A stretch of 64,000 nucleotides of DNA from DRYS01 sp964491605 (GTDB lineage: Archaea; Thermoproteota; CALKCG01; B24; DRYS01): the NCBI GenBank assembly GCA_964491605.1, contig CAZBGY010000005.1:17223-81222 (forward strand). The letters run 5' to 3'. The notes under the pieces were generated by a model that searched no databases, had not been told where the DNA came from, and worked only from the letters and a program-made list of their open reading frames with translations. The position numbers and the translations under genes were made by a program. Numbering within the stretch: the stretch's first letter is position 1; each line of letters starts with the position of its first letter. This document shows, one piece after another, positions 54,583 to 63,440 of this stretch.

Positions 54583-55713
54583 CAGGGCATACAGTTGATT
54601 CTGATTAAGGTAGGAGAGGTTGGAGGGGAGGGGGATAACCTATCTACCGTTTTCCAGATGATTTTCCTAATCTTCTTCATAGTAATGATGACCTATGGGC
54701 AGAAGATTCAGGCATGGATGATGCTTAAGAATATAAGCTTATCTGTCGAGAAGCTTAAAAGGATGCGTGACGAAGCTAGGATGCATGCTATAAAATATCT
54801 TAGGGAGTATTCTGATCGAAGCGATGTCGAATCTATACTTGATCGGATGCTACAATACTTTTGGATACAACCTACAAGTCTAGATCCGGCGGGTATAGTC
54901 GGTAAGATAGAACATATACTAAATTTGAGAGATGAACGTATGAGAGAGGAAATTATGGCTATAGCATCTAAAGCTGAGCCTATGCAGGTGAGTAATATAG
55001 AGAATATAGTGGAGATAGGTATATCGATGGATCAGATATACAGGGTTGTTAGACACTATTACATGTTCGGAAAGAAGACTAAGAGCATATTCGTCGTATA
55101 TCAACTTGAAGCCCAGCTACCATTCATACTACAGGAGGCTGAAGCTCTCATGGAGGCTTTAACAGCTTTCGAGAACTGCCAACCGATAGGCGATGGAGCT
55201 GGAGCTTTGGTAGCAGCACGATTCATGTATGGAGCCGAGAAGCATAAGATAACGAAGGATACTGTATACGCCGATATAGTATTCGAGGGTAGAACCATAT
55301 CCGTTATAAAAGCCGAGGGGCCTGGAGGTAATGTAGGTAAACCCGATCAGGCTATAACTAAACTTGTAGAAGAATATGGTAGAAAGCCTTCGACCGTTAT
55401 AATGGTTGATGCAGCGTTGAAACTCGAAGGGGAGGAGACAGGCGAGGTAGCGGAGGGTGTAGGCGCAGCTATCGGAGGTATAGGCGTAGAGAAGTTCAGG
55501 ATAGAGGAAGTTGCTAAGAAGTATGGTATACCATTATACGCTGTAGTGATCAAACAATCGCTTAAAGAAGCTGTATCGCCTATGAATAGGAAGATATACG
55601 ACGGAGTATACGAAGCTATCGAAAGAGTGAAGAGGATTATAAAGGAGAAGATACCTGTAGGCGGGTATGGTATACTGGTGGGGGTTGGGAATACTGTCGG
55701 AATCGGTCAATAG
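54580..55713 (+). CDS. DUF1512 membrane-anchored protein
   Basis: 377 aa (frame from TTG 54580; the true start may lie downstream). One hydrophobic segment (about residues 28-45, FQMIFLIFFIVMMTYG) anchors a long soluble domain with the family segments DPAGIVGKIEHIL, QPIGDGAGALVAARFM, IKAEGPGGNVGKP and VDAALKLEGEETGEVAEGVGAAIGG. This matches archaeal DUF1512, a protein of unknown function. The C terminus overlaps a small zinc-ribbon membrane protein. Confidence 0.83.
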   Translation: MQGIQLILIKVGEVGGEGDNLSTVFQMIFLIFFIVMMTYGQKIQAWMMLKNISLSVEKLKRMRDEARMHAIKYLREYSDRSDVESILDRMLQYFWIQPTSLDPAGIVGKIEHILNLRDERMREEIMAIASKAEPMQVSNIENIVEIGISMDQIYRVVRHYYMFGKKTKSIFVVYQLEAQLPFILQEAEALMEALTAFENCQPIGDGAGALVAARFMYGAEKHKITKDTVYADIVFEGRTISVIKAEGPGGNVGKPDQAITKLVEEYGRKPSTVIMVDAALKLEGEETGEVAEGVGAAIGGIGVEKFRIEEVAKKYGIPLYAVVIKQSLKEAVSPMNRKIYDGVYEAIERVKRIIKEKIPVGGYGILVGVGNTVGIGQ

Positions 55714-56092
55714 TCGTAGAAGGTTGATACTCCTAGCATACCTACTGGTATCCATAATAATACTGTTATTTTCAACATTCCTTCTCCTACAAGCTATCCA
55801 AGCATACACCCTCTACCAGTATGAAAGGGGATTCAGCTTACTCTTTACCGGAGTGATAGGGTTAGCTTTATCGCTGTATATGTTGAGCGTATATGCGAGA
55901 AGACCTGGGCTTATCAGGCGTAGAGAGGTTAAACGGATGCTCAGTGTGGTAGAGTGTGTATCGTGCAGCTATAGAGATAAAAGGGAGTATATACGTGGAG
56001 ATTACGTTATGAAGGAGATCGGCGAGTGCCCAATCTGCGGTGGGAAAACACTCATAACAGAGATATACCCAGAGATTCTAGGCAGAAAGTAG
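55685..56092 (+). CDS. Membrane protein with C-terminal zinc ribbon
   Basis: About 135 aa. Two hydrophobic helices (after a short basic start SVNSRRR) are followed by a zinc ribbon with two cysteine pairs (CVSC and CPIC). The frame is open from 55667, but a TTG at 55685 gives a more sensible start. It overlaps the DUF1512 gene by about 30 bases, implying co-transcription and a linked role. No known family assignment. Confidence 0.7.
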   Translation: MGILSESVNSRRRLILLAYLLVSIIILLFSTFLLLQAIQAYTLYQYERGFSLLFTGVIGLALSLYMLSVYARRPGLIRRREVKRMLSVVECVSCSYRDKREYIRGDYVMKEIGECPICGGKTLITEIYPEILGRK

Positions 56093-56102
56093 GTAGGTAT
56101 GA

Positions 56103-57011
56103 TTAAACCTCAGTAAGTATATATGGTTCACCGTTAAATATGAATACTGTATGCTCCGATTGCGCAACCACACCCTTTCCAGCTTCTATTAGGACTGGAT
56201 ATCTGAAGATTAATCTTCTATCCTCCTTAAGCCGCCTCCATACCGAGCCTATATCTAATCCTTCGATACTGATATCGAATACCCATCTTTCAGCAAACGG
56301 GAGGGAGAAGAAGCTGGAATACAACAGGTTTAAGAGTTTGGATGATTCTTCATCTTTAAGCTTACGGTATGATTGGCAACGGAATATGTAAGCATCCACA
56401 CTTGATACGACTGAGCCTACAGTGTTCCATACTGTGGCGAATGGTTCCACGGCGTATACTGAGCCATCCTTAAGCTTCCCAATACCAGAGTCTACATTGG
56501 GTATAGATAATCCTGCATGTAGATTGAATCTACCTATCTCATGACCTGAAAGATTCTCTATAGGTTTGAATCCTCTATCTTTTATAGTTCTCTGGATGAT
56601 AGCACCTATCTCCGAGACCTTTACATTAGGTTTCATCATCTTAATAGCTTTATCGAGAGCATCCTCCACGGCTTCGATAAGCTTCTCATACCTATCATCG
56701 AAGCATATAGTTACAGCTCCATCAGCTATATATCCATCGATGTGAGCACCTATATCCAGCTTAACTAGACTACCATCAGGTATCCTGCTATAATCCCCTA
56801 CAGGTGATGTATAATGAGCAGCTACATGATTTATGCATATGTTGCATGGGAAAGCCGGTTTACCACCTTTATCTCTTATAGCATTCTCGACTTCTACGCA
56901 TATATCGAGCAGTCTACGCCCAACCCTAACTATCCTATGGGCATCACTGAGTATACCAGCTACGATCCTACCAGCTTTAACATAATATTCGAAAATCTCC
57001 TCATACAACAT
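56103..57011 (-). CDS. map: Methionine aminopeptidase, type II
   Basis: 302-aa metalloprotease removing the N-terminal methionine of new proteins. Metal ligands are present: KLDIGAHIDGYIADGA (two aspartates), LSGHEIGRF (histidine), VEPFAT (glutamate) and VAQSEHTV (glutamate). The archaeal insert helix is also visible. ATG start. Next to lysS on the same strand with 18 bases between. Confidence 0.95.
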   Translation of the reverse strand: MLYEEIFEYYVKAGRIVAGILSDAHRIVRVGRRLLDICVEVENAIRDKGGKPAFPCNICINHVAAHYTSPVGDYSRIPDGSLVKLDIGAHIDGYIADGAVTICFDDRYEKLIEAVEDALDKAIKMMKPNVKVSEIGAIIQRTIKDRGFKPIENLSGHEIGRFNLHAGLSIPNVDSGIGKLKDGSVYAVEPFATVWNTVGSVVSSVDAYIFRCQSYRKLKDEESSKLLNLLYSSFFSLPFAERWVFDISIEGLDIGSVWRRLKEDRRLIFRYPVLIEAGKGVVAQSEHTVFIFNGEPYILTEV

Positions 57012-57029
57012 AATCCACCCCTTAAAATC

Positions 57030-58667
57030 CTATAGACCCTCTACGGCTATCCGTATCCTAGATAATATTATATCCCTATCCATTAGGGATAGGAAGGAAG
57101 CTATTCTAGGACCGTAGGGTTTACCGAAGAGTATTAAGTAGAGCGATCTGAACATTATCTCTTGATTCCTTCTACTAAGCTTAGAGGTATAGCTTTTCAT
57201 AGCTTCCTTTATATGCTCCTCATCCCATATACAGTTGGAGAGAATAGACAATAGCTCTTTAAGCAAATACCTCTCTTCGTCCCCCAAGCTTTTTATTATA
57301 TTCTCAGGCGGATATTCAAGCATCCTTACCCTGAATTCTTCAGGAGCGTAAAGTTCAAGCCAATTCTTCGCGTAGATGAGCCTAGCTTTAAGCCTATCCA
57401 TCTCCCAAGATTCAAGCTCACCAGTAAGTATACCTGTAGATTTCAACCTTTTAATGGCAGCTTCCACTATATTCTCTTTCGGTAAGACTTGAATTAGAAG
57501 CGCTGCGTGAAGATATGGAAGCTGAAATGGTAGGCGAGGCGGTGGATTAAACCTAGTCGATAATAGATAACTCTCCTTTAGGAGTTGAAGTTCCTCCTTG
57601 TTATCCAGACTCTCTACTCCGAAGAATATCCGTTCAGCACGATCGTATAGATCCACATATCTATAGATTTGATCTAAGCTTAAGATAACCCTCTTCATAG
57701 GCTCATTTACGATGAAAAAGAATCTCAGGACTTCAGGTTCAGCTACCTTAAGCCACTCTCTAGGCGTAAATCCTATGAAATCGCTACTACCCATATCTCC
57801 TAGATCCCTACCTTTAACGCTGTATCCAACCCATTCATAGGGTACGCCAAATGGCGGTTTAAACAGTAGGATAGTCTTAGCGATCTCTACGCATGAATCC
57901 CTAGAACCGCCTGGAGTAGCATGATCCTTACCGTAAGGTTCGAATCCTACATCCAGAGTTTTCCAGATAGCAGGCCATTCAAGCCTCCAATACAGTTTAC
58001 CATCCTCCATGGATGATATGCCTTCGTAACCGCAGAACCTGCATCTATAAGATATCTTATAGGATTTTAGATCTACGTGTATAGGTTCAGATGAATCTAT
58101 ACGTCTACAATTCTCACAGAGAGGTTCGAAGGGTATCCACGATTCTGGAAATGGATTCCTACCTCTAAACCTATTCAAAACTTCTACGACGGCTCTACTC
58201 TTAGCTACGATCTCGCCTACGATCTTCTTCATAGAATCCAACTTGTAGAGGTTTGTGGTAGTATAGACTTCTACATCCTCAGAGAAATCCCTGATATACG
58301 GTCCGAAATCCATCCAATAATGCTCAACCCAATTATCACAGCATCCATACGGGTCAGGTACATCTACTAGACGCCATCCGGTATAACGGCTAGCATCGAT
58401 GCTACTGAACGCTTTAAGCTGGGCGTCCTTACCCTTCCATGAGTCCTGCGTGTATAATACGAGTATATGTCTAGTCTCCCACCCTCTATCCTCTAGTATC
58501 CTACGAACGGCTTCGACTAGTATGATCTCGCCTCTAAGCCTACCGATATGCTGGAGACCTGAGACCGATAGACCTCCGCTACATACTAGGATAGGCTTAC
58601 GTTCATCAGACCAATAGCTTTCGACTTTATCCGCTATCTTAGCAGCCCAATGCTTCGATACAGCCAT
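57030..58667 (-). CDS. lysS: Lysyl-tRNA synthetase, class I, with altered KMSKS loop
   Basis: 545-aa class I LysRS, the archaeal type. The HIGH-like site is GLSVSGLQHIGRLRGE (near residue 36), and the zinc-finger-like CENC / CRFCG pairs are in the insert. The KMSKS loop, usually KMSSSKG, is DMGSSDF in GRDLGDMGSSDFIGFTPREWLKVAEPEVLRFFF, so both lysines are aspartate. The rest of the protein, including the C-terminal anticodon-binding helices, is intact. Either this clade works without those lysines or the activity differs. It is an operon partner of map. Confidence 0.9.
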   Translation of the reverse strand: MAVSKHWAAKIADKVESYWSDERKPILVCSGGLSVSGLQHIGRLRGEIILVEAVRRILEDRGWETRHILVLYTQDSWKGKDAQLKAFSSIDASRYTGWRLVDVPDPYGCCDNWVEHYWMDFGPYIRDFSEDVEVYTTTNLYKLDSMKKIVGEIVAKSRAVVEVLNRFRGRNPFPESWIPFEPLCENCRRIDSSEPIHVDLKSYKISYRCRFCGYEGISSMEDGKLYWRLEWPAIWKTLDVGFEPYGKDHATPGGSRDSCVEIAKTILLFKPPFGVPYEWVGYSVKGRDLGDMGSSDFIGFTPREWLKVAEPEVLRFFFIVNEPMKRVILSLDQIYRYVDLYDRAERIFFGVESLDNKEELQLLKESYLLSTRFNPPPRLPFQLPYLHAALLIQVLPKENIVEAAIKRLKSTGILTGELESWEMDRLKARLIYAKNWLELYAPEEFRVRMLEYPPENIIKSLGDEERYLLKELLSILSNCIWDEEHIKEAMKSYTSKLSRRNQEIMFRSLYLILFGKPYGPRIASFLSLMDRDIILSRIRIAVEGL

Positions 58668-58788
58668 TATCCTGAACTTTAGATTTGATCCAACCTACGA
58701 TATAACTATTTAGTAGGCTCTACCCGAAAGATTGGATGGGTATTCTACGCTAAAAGGATGAGTACTTCACCCTTACGGTGGAGGATAA

Positions 58789-58799
58789 ACATTTATAGG
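58789..58799 (+). promoter_or_regulatory. TATA-like element of the epimerase gene
   Basis: AACATTTATAG lies about 40-48 bases upstream of the ATG at 58837, with a GGTGG Shine-Dalgarno just before the start. Consensus match only. Confidence 0.45.
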
Positions 58800-58836
58800 C
58801 TGTGGACGAAGCGATCTAGGATTTTGGTGGTTAAGT

Positions 58837-59703
58837 ATGGGGTTTAAGTACGCTGTGTTCACGGTTATGATCCCGGAGTATAGGGTGGAGGAGGTGCCTA
58901 GGATTCTAAGTATATATGGGTATGATGGCGTTGAGTGGAGGGTAGCTCCCATTCCGCAGATTCAGCCTGTTAAACCCTCGTATTGGCAAGGGAATCTAGC
59001 CACTATAGATGAATCTAGACTGCTTGAGGAGGCTTCTAGGGTAAAGAAATTAACAGAAGAGTATGGCTTATCCATACCGGCTCTCGGAACATATTTCAGA
59101 GTACCTGGGGAGGATCTAACTAGGATTAGGAGGGGATTCGAAGCAGCGAGGATTATGGATGCGAAACAGTTGAGGGTATCTGCGCCGAGATACGATGGAA
59201 GCGTAAAGTATAGAGTACTATTCGAGAAAGCTGTAGAAGAGTATCGTATTATAGAGAGGATGGCTAAAGAATATGGGGTTAAATGCTGCGTAGAGATACA
59301 TATGGGTACTATATGTCCAAGTCCAAGTTCTACGTATAGGTTTATTTCGAATTTCGATCCAGAGTATGTAGGTGTAATATTCGATCCAGGTAATATGGTT
59401 CACGAAGGCTATGAGAACTGGCTTATGAGTTTAGAGATACTAGGAGAATACCTAGCACATGTACATGTGAAGAATGCTGTATGGAAGCTCGTGAGGGAGG
59501 AGGATGGGGCTAAGATATGGGCTCCGATACATGCACCTGTGATGGAGGGTTATGTATACTGGCTCGATGTCCTGAAGGCTCTGATTAGAGTTGGATATGA
59601 TGGATGGTTATCGTTCGAAGATTTCTCAGATATACCTACCGAGGAGAAGCTTAGAAGGAATATCGAGTATATGAAGAAGCTAGAAGCTAAAGCTAGATCC
59701 TAG
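58837..59703 (+). CDS. Sugar phosphate isomerase/epimerase-type TIM barrel
   Basis: 288-aa xylose-isomerase-like barrel. Metal-ligand candidates: CCVEIHMGTI (Glu, His), VIFDPGNMV (Asp), HVHVKNAV (His) and SFEDFSD (Glu). It has both N-terminal (YDGVEWRV) and C-terminal family patterns. ATG start after GGTGG. Second member of this family in the window, only distantly like the one at 42 kb. It is convergent with a UroD-like gene. Confidence 0.86.
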   Translation: MGFKYAVFTVMIPEYRVEEVPRILSIYGYDGVEWRVAPIPQIQPVKPSYWQGNLATIDESRLLEEASRVKKLTEEYGLSIPALGTYFRVPGEDLTRIRRGFEAARIMDAKQLRVSAPRYDGSVKYRVLFEKAVEEYRIIERMAKEYGVKCCVEIHMGTICPSPSSTYRFISNFDPEYVGVIFDPGNMVHEGYENWLMSLEILGEYLAHVHVKNAVWKLVREEDGAKIWAPIHAPVMEGYVYWLDVLKALIRVGYDGWLSFEDFSDIPTEEKLRRNIEYMKKLEAKARS

Positions 59704-59717
59704 CGATCCGTAGATAT

Positions 59718-60875
59718 CTACGGCATCCTATCGAATATATCTATCCAAGCTTCTCTAAGCTTTAAAGCAACCTCAAAACTCTCTACATCCACCGAGAATA
59801 TAACCCCAGTCCTATCATCACCTAGGGCCTCGGCGAACTTCCTCACGAAATCATATACATCCAGACCAGACGGCATCCTATCCTTCCATACCAGGCATAC
59901 ACGCTTCTCGAAAGTAAGCTTCCTAATATCCTCGAATCTATAGAATTCAGGATTCCCGAGATGGATAGCTTTCACTTTAGGCGTATCCAAAACTATACTT
60001 AGTATATGGGATACCTTACCGCATGAATGCCATAAACCCCCTCCGAAAGGCGATAGGCACCGTATATTGTAATCCCTACAGAACTCCATGTAGTGACGGG
60101 GCGAAAGTAGAGCCGCTGAATCTTCACATAACCTTACACCACCCTCGCACATCCATATACCAGATGGACCGTCAGCTTTATCCCATCCATGAGCACCAGC
60201 TGTTAGAGGCTCGCCTATAAGCTTCTTCTGAATCATCGTGAATTCTATGTAGGCTTCACTAACTTTAGAAAGGATCTCTTTAACCTCACTCGGCTGAAGA
60301 TATAATGCCTGAAATATCTTCTCACCTACTATCTGATGGGCTAGATTGAATGGACCCTGAGTATCAGCTAGATAGATCCTTACCCCTGTATCTTCAAGTT
60401 TCTCTAGGAAGAAGCGTTCAGTTTCTAAGACTTTCGCAGGTAGTCCTTCATCGAATCTAGGATCACCTAGAAGCGATGTGTTTAGCTTATTACCTACGAA
60501 TAGATGCTTAGCTTTAGCCCATGGCATACCATCCTCAACTACCTTAACCTCACAGCCGAAAGCACTAGGTATTATGCATACGCCATAATCAGCTCTGACA
60601 GCTGGAACTGCATCATCCTTAACCATTAGGTGTGGAAGGACATTCGTCTCTATCTGCGTTATAAGCATCTTACCAGGATCCTCGAAAACCTCTCTATAAC
60701 TATAGTTATGCCTTGCGATCGGGAAATTCAATGTAAGGGGAGGTCTATCTATAGATCTGAAGAGCCATGCATCACATTGACGCTTCATACCGTTACGTAT
60801 CATATCGATATCTATAAGCTGCTGGATCTTCGATAGGATGAAATCAAGTTCATCGGATACGCTAGTATAGGTCAC
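59718..60875 (-). CDS. Uroporphyrinogen decarboxylase-family protein (UroD/MtaA-like)
   Basis: 385 aa. The fold resembles UroD and corrinoid methyltransferases, with a HSCGKVSHIL segment near residue 285 (zinc-site type), PFNLAHQIVGEK, and SPRHYMEFCRDY. Several cysteines (WMCEGGVRLC) may also bind metal. It lacks the arginine-rich N-terminal signature of true UroD, so haem synthesis is unlikely; methyl transfer to a corrinoid or a sugar-related role is possible. GTG start. Confidence 0.78.
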   Translation of the reverse strand: MTYTSVSDELDFILSKIQQLIDIDMIRNGMKRQCDAWLFRSIDRPPLTLNFPIARHNYSYREVFEDPGKMLITQIETNVLPHLMVKDDAVPAVRADYGVCIIPSAFGCEVKVVEDGMPWAKAKHLFVGNKLNTSLLGDPRFDEGLPAKVLETERFFLEKLEDTGVRIYLADTQGPFNLAHQIVGEKIFQALYLQPSEVKEILSKVSEAYIEFTMIQKKLIGEPLTAGAHGWDKADGPSGIWMCEGGVRLCEDSAALLSPRHYMEFCRDYNIRCLSPFGGGLWHSCGKVSHILSIVLDTPKVKAIHLGNPEFYRFEDIRKLTFEKRVCLVWKDRMPSGLDVYDFVRKFAEALGDDRTGVIFSVDVESFEVALKLREAWIDIFDRMP

Positions 60876-60949
60876 AATTAAGTCTCTAGGAGGCTATATA
60901 GATTTAAATCTATACATATAGCATCATAATAGGTTTAGGGTGAAATTAC

Positions 60950-61465
60950 ATGTCTTGTAGAGTTAAGAGGATTGCTATCCTAGCTGGACCGGAATACGAG
61001 GATTTAGAATTACACTATCCGTTACTAAGGCTTAAAGAAGCTGGATTCGATGTGAAGGTTATAGCTCTCACGAAGGAGCCTGTTAAAGGTAAGCATGGAT
61101 TAATCGTGAATCCTGATCTAACATTTGCCGAAGCTAAACCTGAAGAGTTCGACTGTGTAGTTATACCTGGAGGATGGGCACCTGATAGGCTTAGAAGGTA
61201 TCGAGAGGTACTTGATTTCGTTAAGAGTGTAGCGGCTAAAGGCATCGTAGCCGCCATATGTCATGGACCACAGATATTGATATCTGCAGGGCTTCTTAAA
61301 GGTAGACGGGTTACATGTGTATCGGCTATAAAAGACGACGTAATAAACGCTGGAGCCGAATACTTAGATGAACCTGTAGTCGTGGATGGAAATTTGATAA
61401 CTTCGAGGATACCTGCAGATCTACCATACTTCTGCCGAGAGATAGTAAGAGCATTAGGAGGTTAA
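60950..61465 (+). CDS. DJ-1/PfpI-family protein
   Basis: 171-aa protein of the PfpI/DJ-1 superfamily. The nucleophile elbow AICHGPQ (Cys and His), with an EYEDLEL glutamate near the N terminus, completes the intracellular protease/deglycase triad. It resembles PH1704 of Pyrococcus. The role is proteolysis or repair of glycated proteins; family-level inference. ATG start. Confidence 0.92.
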   Translation: MSCRVKRIAILAGPEYEDLELHYPLLRLKEAGFDVKVIALTKEPVKGKHGLIVNPDLTFAEAKPEEFDCVVIPGGWAPDRLRRYREVLDFVKSVAAKGIVAAICHGPQILISAGLLKGRRVTCVSAIKDDVINAGAEYLDEPVVVDGNLITSRIPADLPYFCREIVRALGG

Positions 61466-61526
61466 CTCTAAGCTTAGCATCCACTGATACTGTTATACCG
61501 GGTCATATCAAATAACCGTGAACCTT

Positions 61527-62849
61527 TCAGAAGAAATCCGTTAAGGATTTTTGTTTAACCTCACCACCTATCTTAAATTCAGTTTTCTCGCTATCTTCAA
61601 ATCCACCAGCTACACCTTCCCCCTTCTCTGGGAATATCATTATCCGACCGTATACACCATCATAACCCGGGATAACTTTAACCCTCCCCTCCCTGACGCG
61701 TATGACAGCTTCAGCTATCGATGGATCAACTATTCTAGCCATATCTTCAAAAGAGGCATCCAATAGAACGGTGTATTCGTCACCGAAGCGTGAGATTAAA
61801 GCGTTATAGATACTCCAAACTTTCTGGGAGCTAGGTGAGCTAGCACCTATAACCGCAGATATGACTTCTGAGAGAGGTAGGAGATGTACATATCCAGGTG
61901 AGTCTTCAGGTTTAAACCCGTATGGCCTATCGGCTAACTCTTCAACCCTCTGTTCAACACCTTTAGTTAGAGTTTTATGACAGACAGGGCATCTACCACC
62001 AAGCCTTATAGCTTCAGCTGGTGGAAGGGATACGCCGCATGCTCTATGACCAGTCCAATGGTATTTACCGTAAGCTGGATCTGTTTCTATCGTAAACCTT
62101 AGTATACTCGGATCCTTCCTTATTATTGAACCCACTATATCTCGATAGGTTAAACGGTTAACTTCGAATACGTTAGCTTCCCGTCCAATCCTCCAAGGCC
62201 AATAGGAATGCGAATCACTATTCGATAGTAGAGTGAATCTATCTAGCGAACTTAAACGCCAGTTCATAGGTGGATCAGATGATAACCCGGTTTCAAGGGC
62301 ATAAACGTATCTAGTCATATCTTGGTAGCAGTCGCTTATCCTATCAAAGCCGCTGAAAGCTCCGAAAACACTGAACCATGGCGTCCACGCATGCGCAGGG
62401 AAAACAATATTATCCCTAGAGACTGCCATAACCTCTTCGATTAGATGGGCGGCTGACATATTCAACGTCGGTCTTCCATCAGCTTCCAGATCGCCGTACC
62501 TAGATAGACGATCGTTTATCTGCTCAGCAACTTCGATACTAGGTGTTAATATAACATGGTGAACCCTTCTAGTTTTCCCTTCGAATTCGAAGATAGTCGA
62601 AACCTCACCCGTAATCATAAACCAAACAGGGAGATCAGGCATATCGATGAGCTTATATAACCCAGATCCATCATACTCTACCAAGGAGTCCTTAATCTCA
62701 CGCAACCACTTGGGATGGGTGAAATCCCCAGTACCTACAAGGGTTAACCCTTTAACTTTCGAAAATCTAGCTATCCTCTTTATATCCATATCGCTGCTCG
62801 TAGCTCTACTATACCTACCATGTATATGCAGATCGGCTATAACCCTCAT
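61527..62849 (-). CDS. endoQ: Endonuclease Q
   Basis: 440-aa PHP-domain nuclease that cuts DNA 5' of deaminated bases (uracil, hypoxanthine). The PHP site starts with DLHIHGRYS, GTGDFTHPKWL and continues with SDSHSYWPWRIGR; a zinc finger (RACG...RCPVC) is near residue 280. The protein ends in QKSLTDFF, a PCNA-binding (PIP) motif. ATG start. An 11-base direct repeat places a second, out-of-frame ATGAGGGTTAT 20 bases upstream. Confidence 0.95.
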   Translation of the reverse strand: MRVIADLHIHGRYSRATSSDMDIKRIARFSKVKGLTLVGTGDFTHPKWLREIKDSLVEYDGSGLYKLIDMPDLPVWFMITGEVSTIFEFEGKTRRVHHVILTPSIEVAEQINDRLSRYGDLEADGRPTLNMSAAHLIEEVMAVSRDNIVFPAHAWTPWFSVFGAFSGFDRISDCYQDMTRYVYALETGLSSDPPMNWRLSSLDRFTLLSNSDSHSYWPWRIGREANVFEVNRLTYRDIVGSIIRKDPSILRFTIETDPAYGKYHWTGHRACGVSLPPAEAIRLGGRCPVCHKTLTKGVEQRVEELADRPYGFKPEDSPGYVHLLPLSEVISAVIGASSPSSQKVWSIYNALISRFGDEYTVLLDASFEDMARIVDPSIAEAVIRVREGRVKVIPGYDGVYGRIMIFPEKGEGVAGGFEDSEKTEFKIGGEVKQKSLTDFF

Positions 62850-62887
62850 AGTTTTCGAATAACCCTCATAATTTTTAGAATTTAAAC

Positions 62888-63124
62888 TTATTTACGTTTA
62901 CGGAGGAATATTAACCCATCCTTTTCGCACATGTATTCGAAGCCAACCTCTAATAGGCTTTTAATCTCCTCAAGCATTCTCGCTATTTTAACGTGGAACT
63001 CTGAGGAGTCGGAGCAACCGGATATAGCTCTTTCGATGTCGATATAAGTTAGGGTTGAGTCGAGGCTTCTAGGATTGTCTGGAAATATCCTTTCGCTTTT
63101 CTTTGGAAGCCCACTAAGCATCAT
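62888..63124 (-). CDS. Unknown protein (78 aa)
   Basis: Small protein with no family I recognise: MMLSGLPKKSERIF start, then two predicted helices (HVKIARMLEEIKSLLEVGF) and a basic tail. Composition and start are consistent with a real gene, and it precedes endoQ on the same strand by 38 bases, so co-transcription is possible. Confidence 0.55.
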   Translation of the reverse strand: MMLSGLPKKSERIFPDNPRSLDSTLTYIDIERAISGCSDSSEFHVKIARMLEEIKSLLEVGFEYMCEKDGLIFLRKRK

Positions 63125-63149
63125 CTAGGAAGTTAGACGGTATCAGATA

Positions 63150-63217
63150 CCCCCCCCCCGGGTTTTTCCATTGTATTTTTCCATAGGTTTTCCATAGCGC
63201 CTGAGATTTTTTCCATA
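63150..63217 (+). repeat. C tract and four copies of TTTTCCAT
   Basis: A run of ten C at 63150-63159 is followed by TTTTCCAT at 63164, 63177, 63188 and 63209. Copies two and three read TTTTCCATAG. Spacings are 13, 11 and 21 bases, so this is not a CRISPR array. The area 63125-63440 has no intact gene. Confidence 0.75.
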
Positions 63218-63440
63218 CCTACCCCTATGGATTTCTAAAGCTAGACTTAGATAGCTAAGCTTTGATAATAAGTTCTGGATCCAAGAGTATATCATCAAAT
63301 CATCGATCTAGATGATAAACCGAGATAATCAGAATATTTCTAGAAATCGTTTCATCTAAACTTCAGATTTTGATTAAGCTAATGCTATCTAAGATTGGTT
63401 GGATAATTCAAGCATAATTAGAGCTTCACCACATAGATGA

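Noticed and set aside
58740..58830. Possible small RNA with weak stem near the epimerase start
   Set aside because: Only a weak imperfect stem around CACCCTTACGGTG; no box motifs at proper spacing; more simply the promoter and leader of the epimerase gene.
63125..63440. Possible CRISPR array before cas1
   Set aside because: TTTTCCAT copies are only eight bases, unevenly spaced and without unique spacers of array size.
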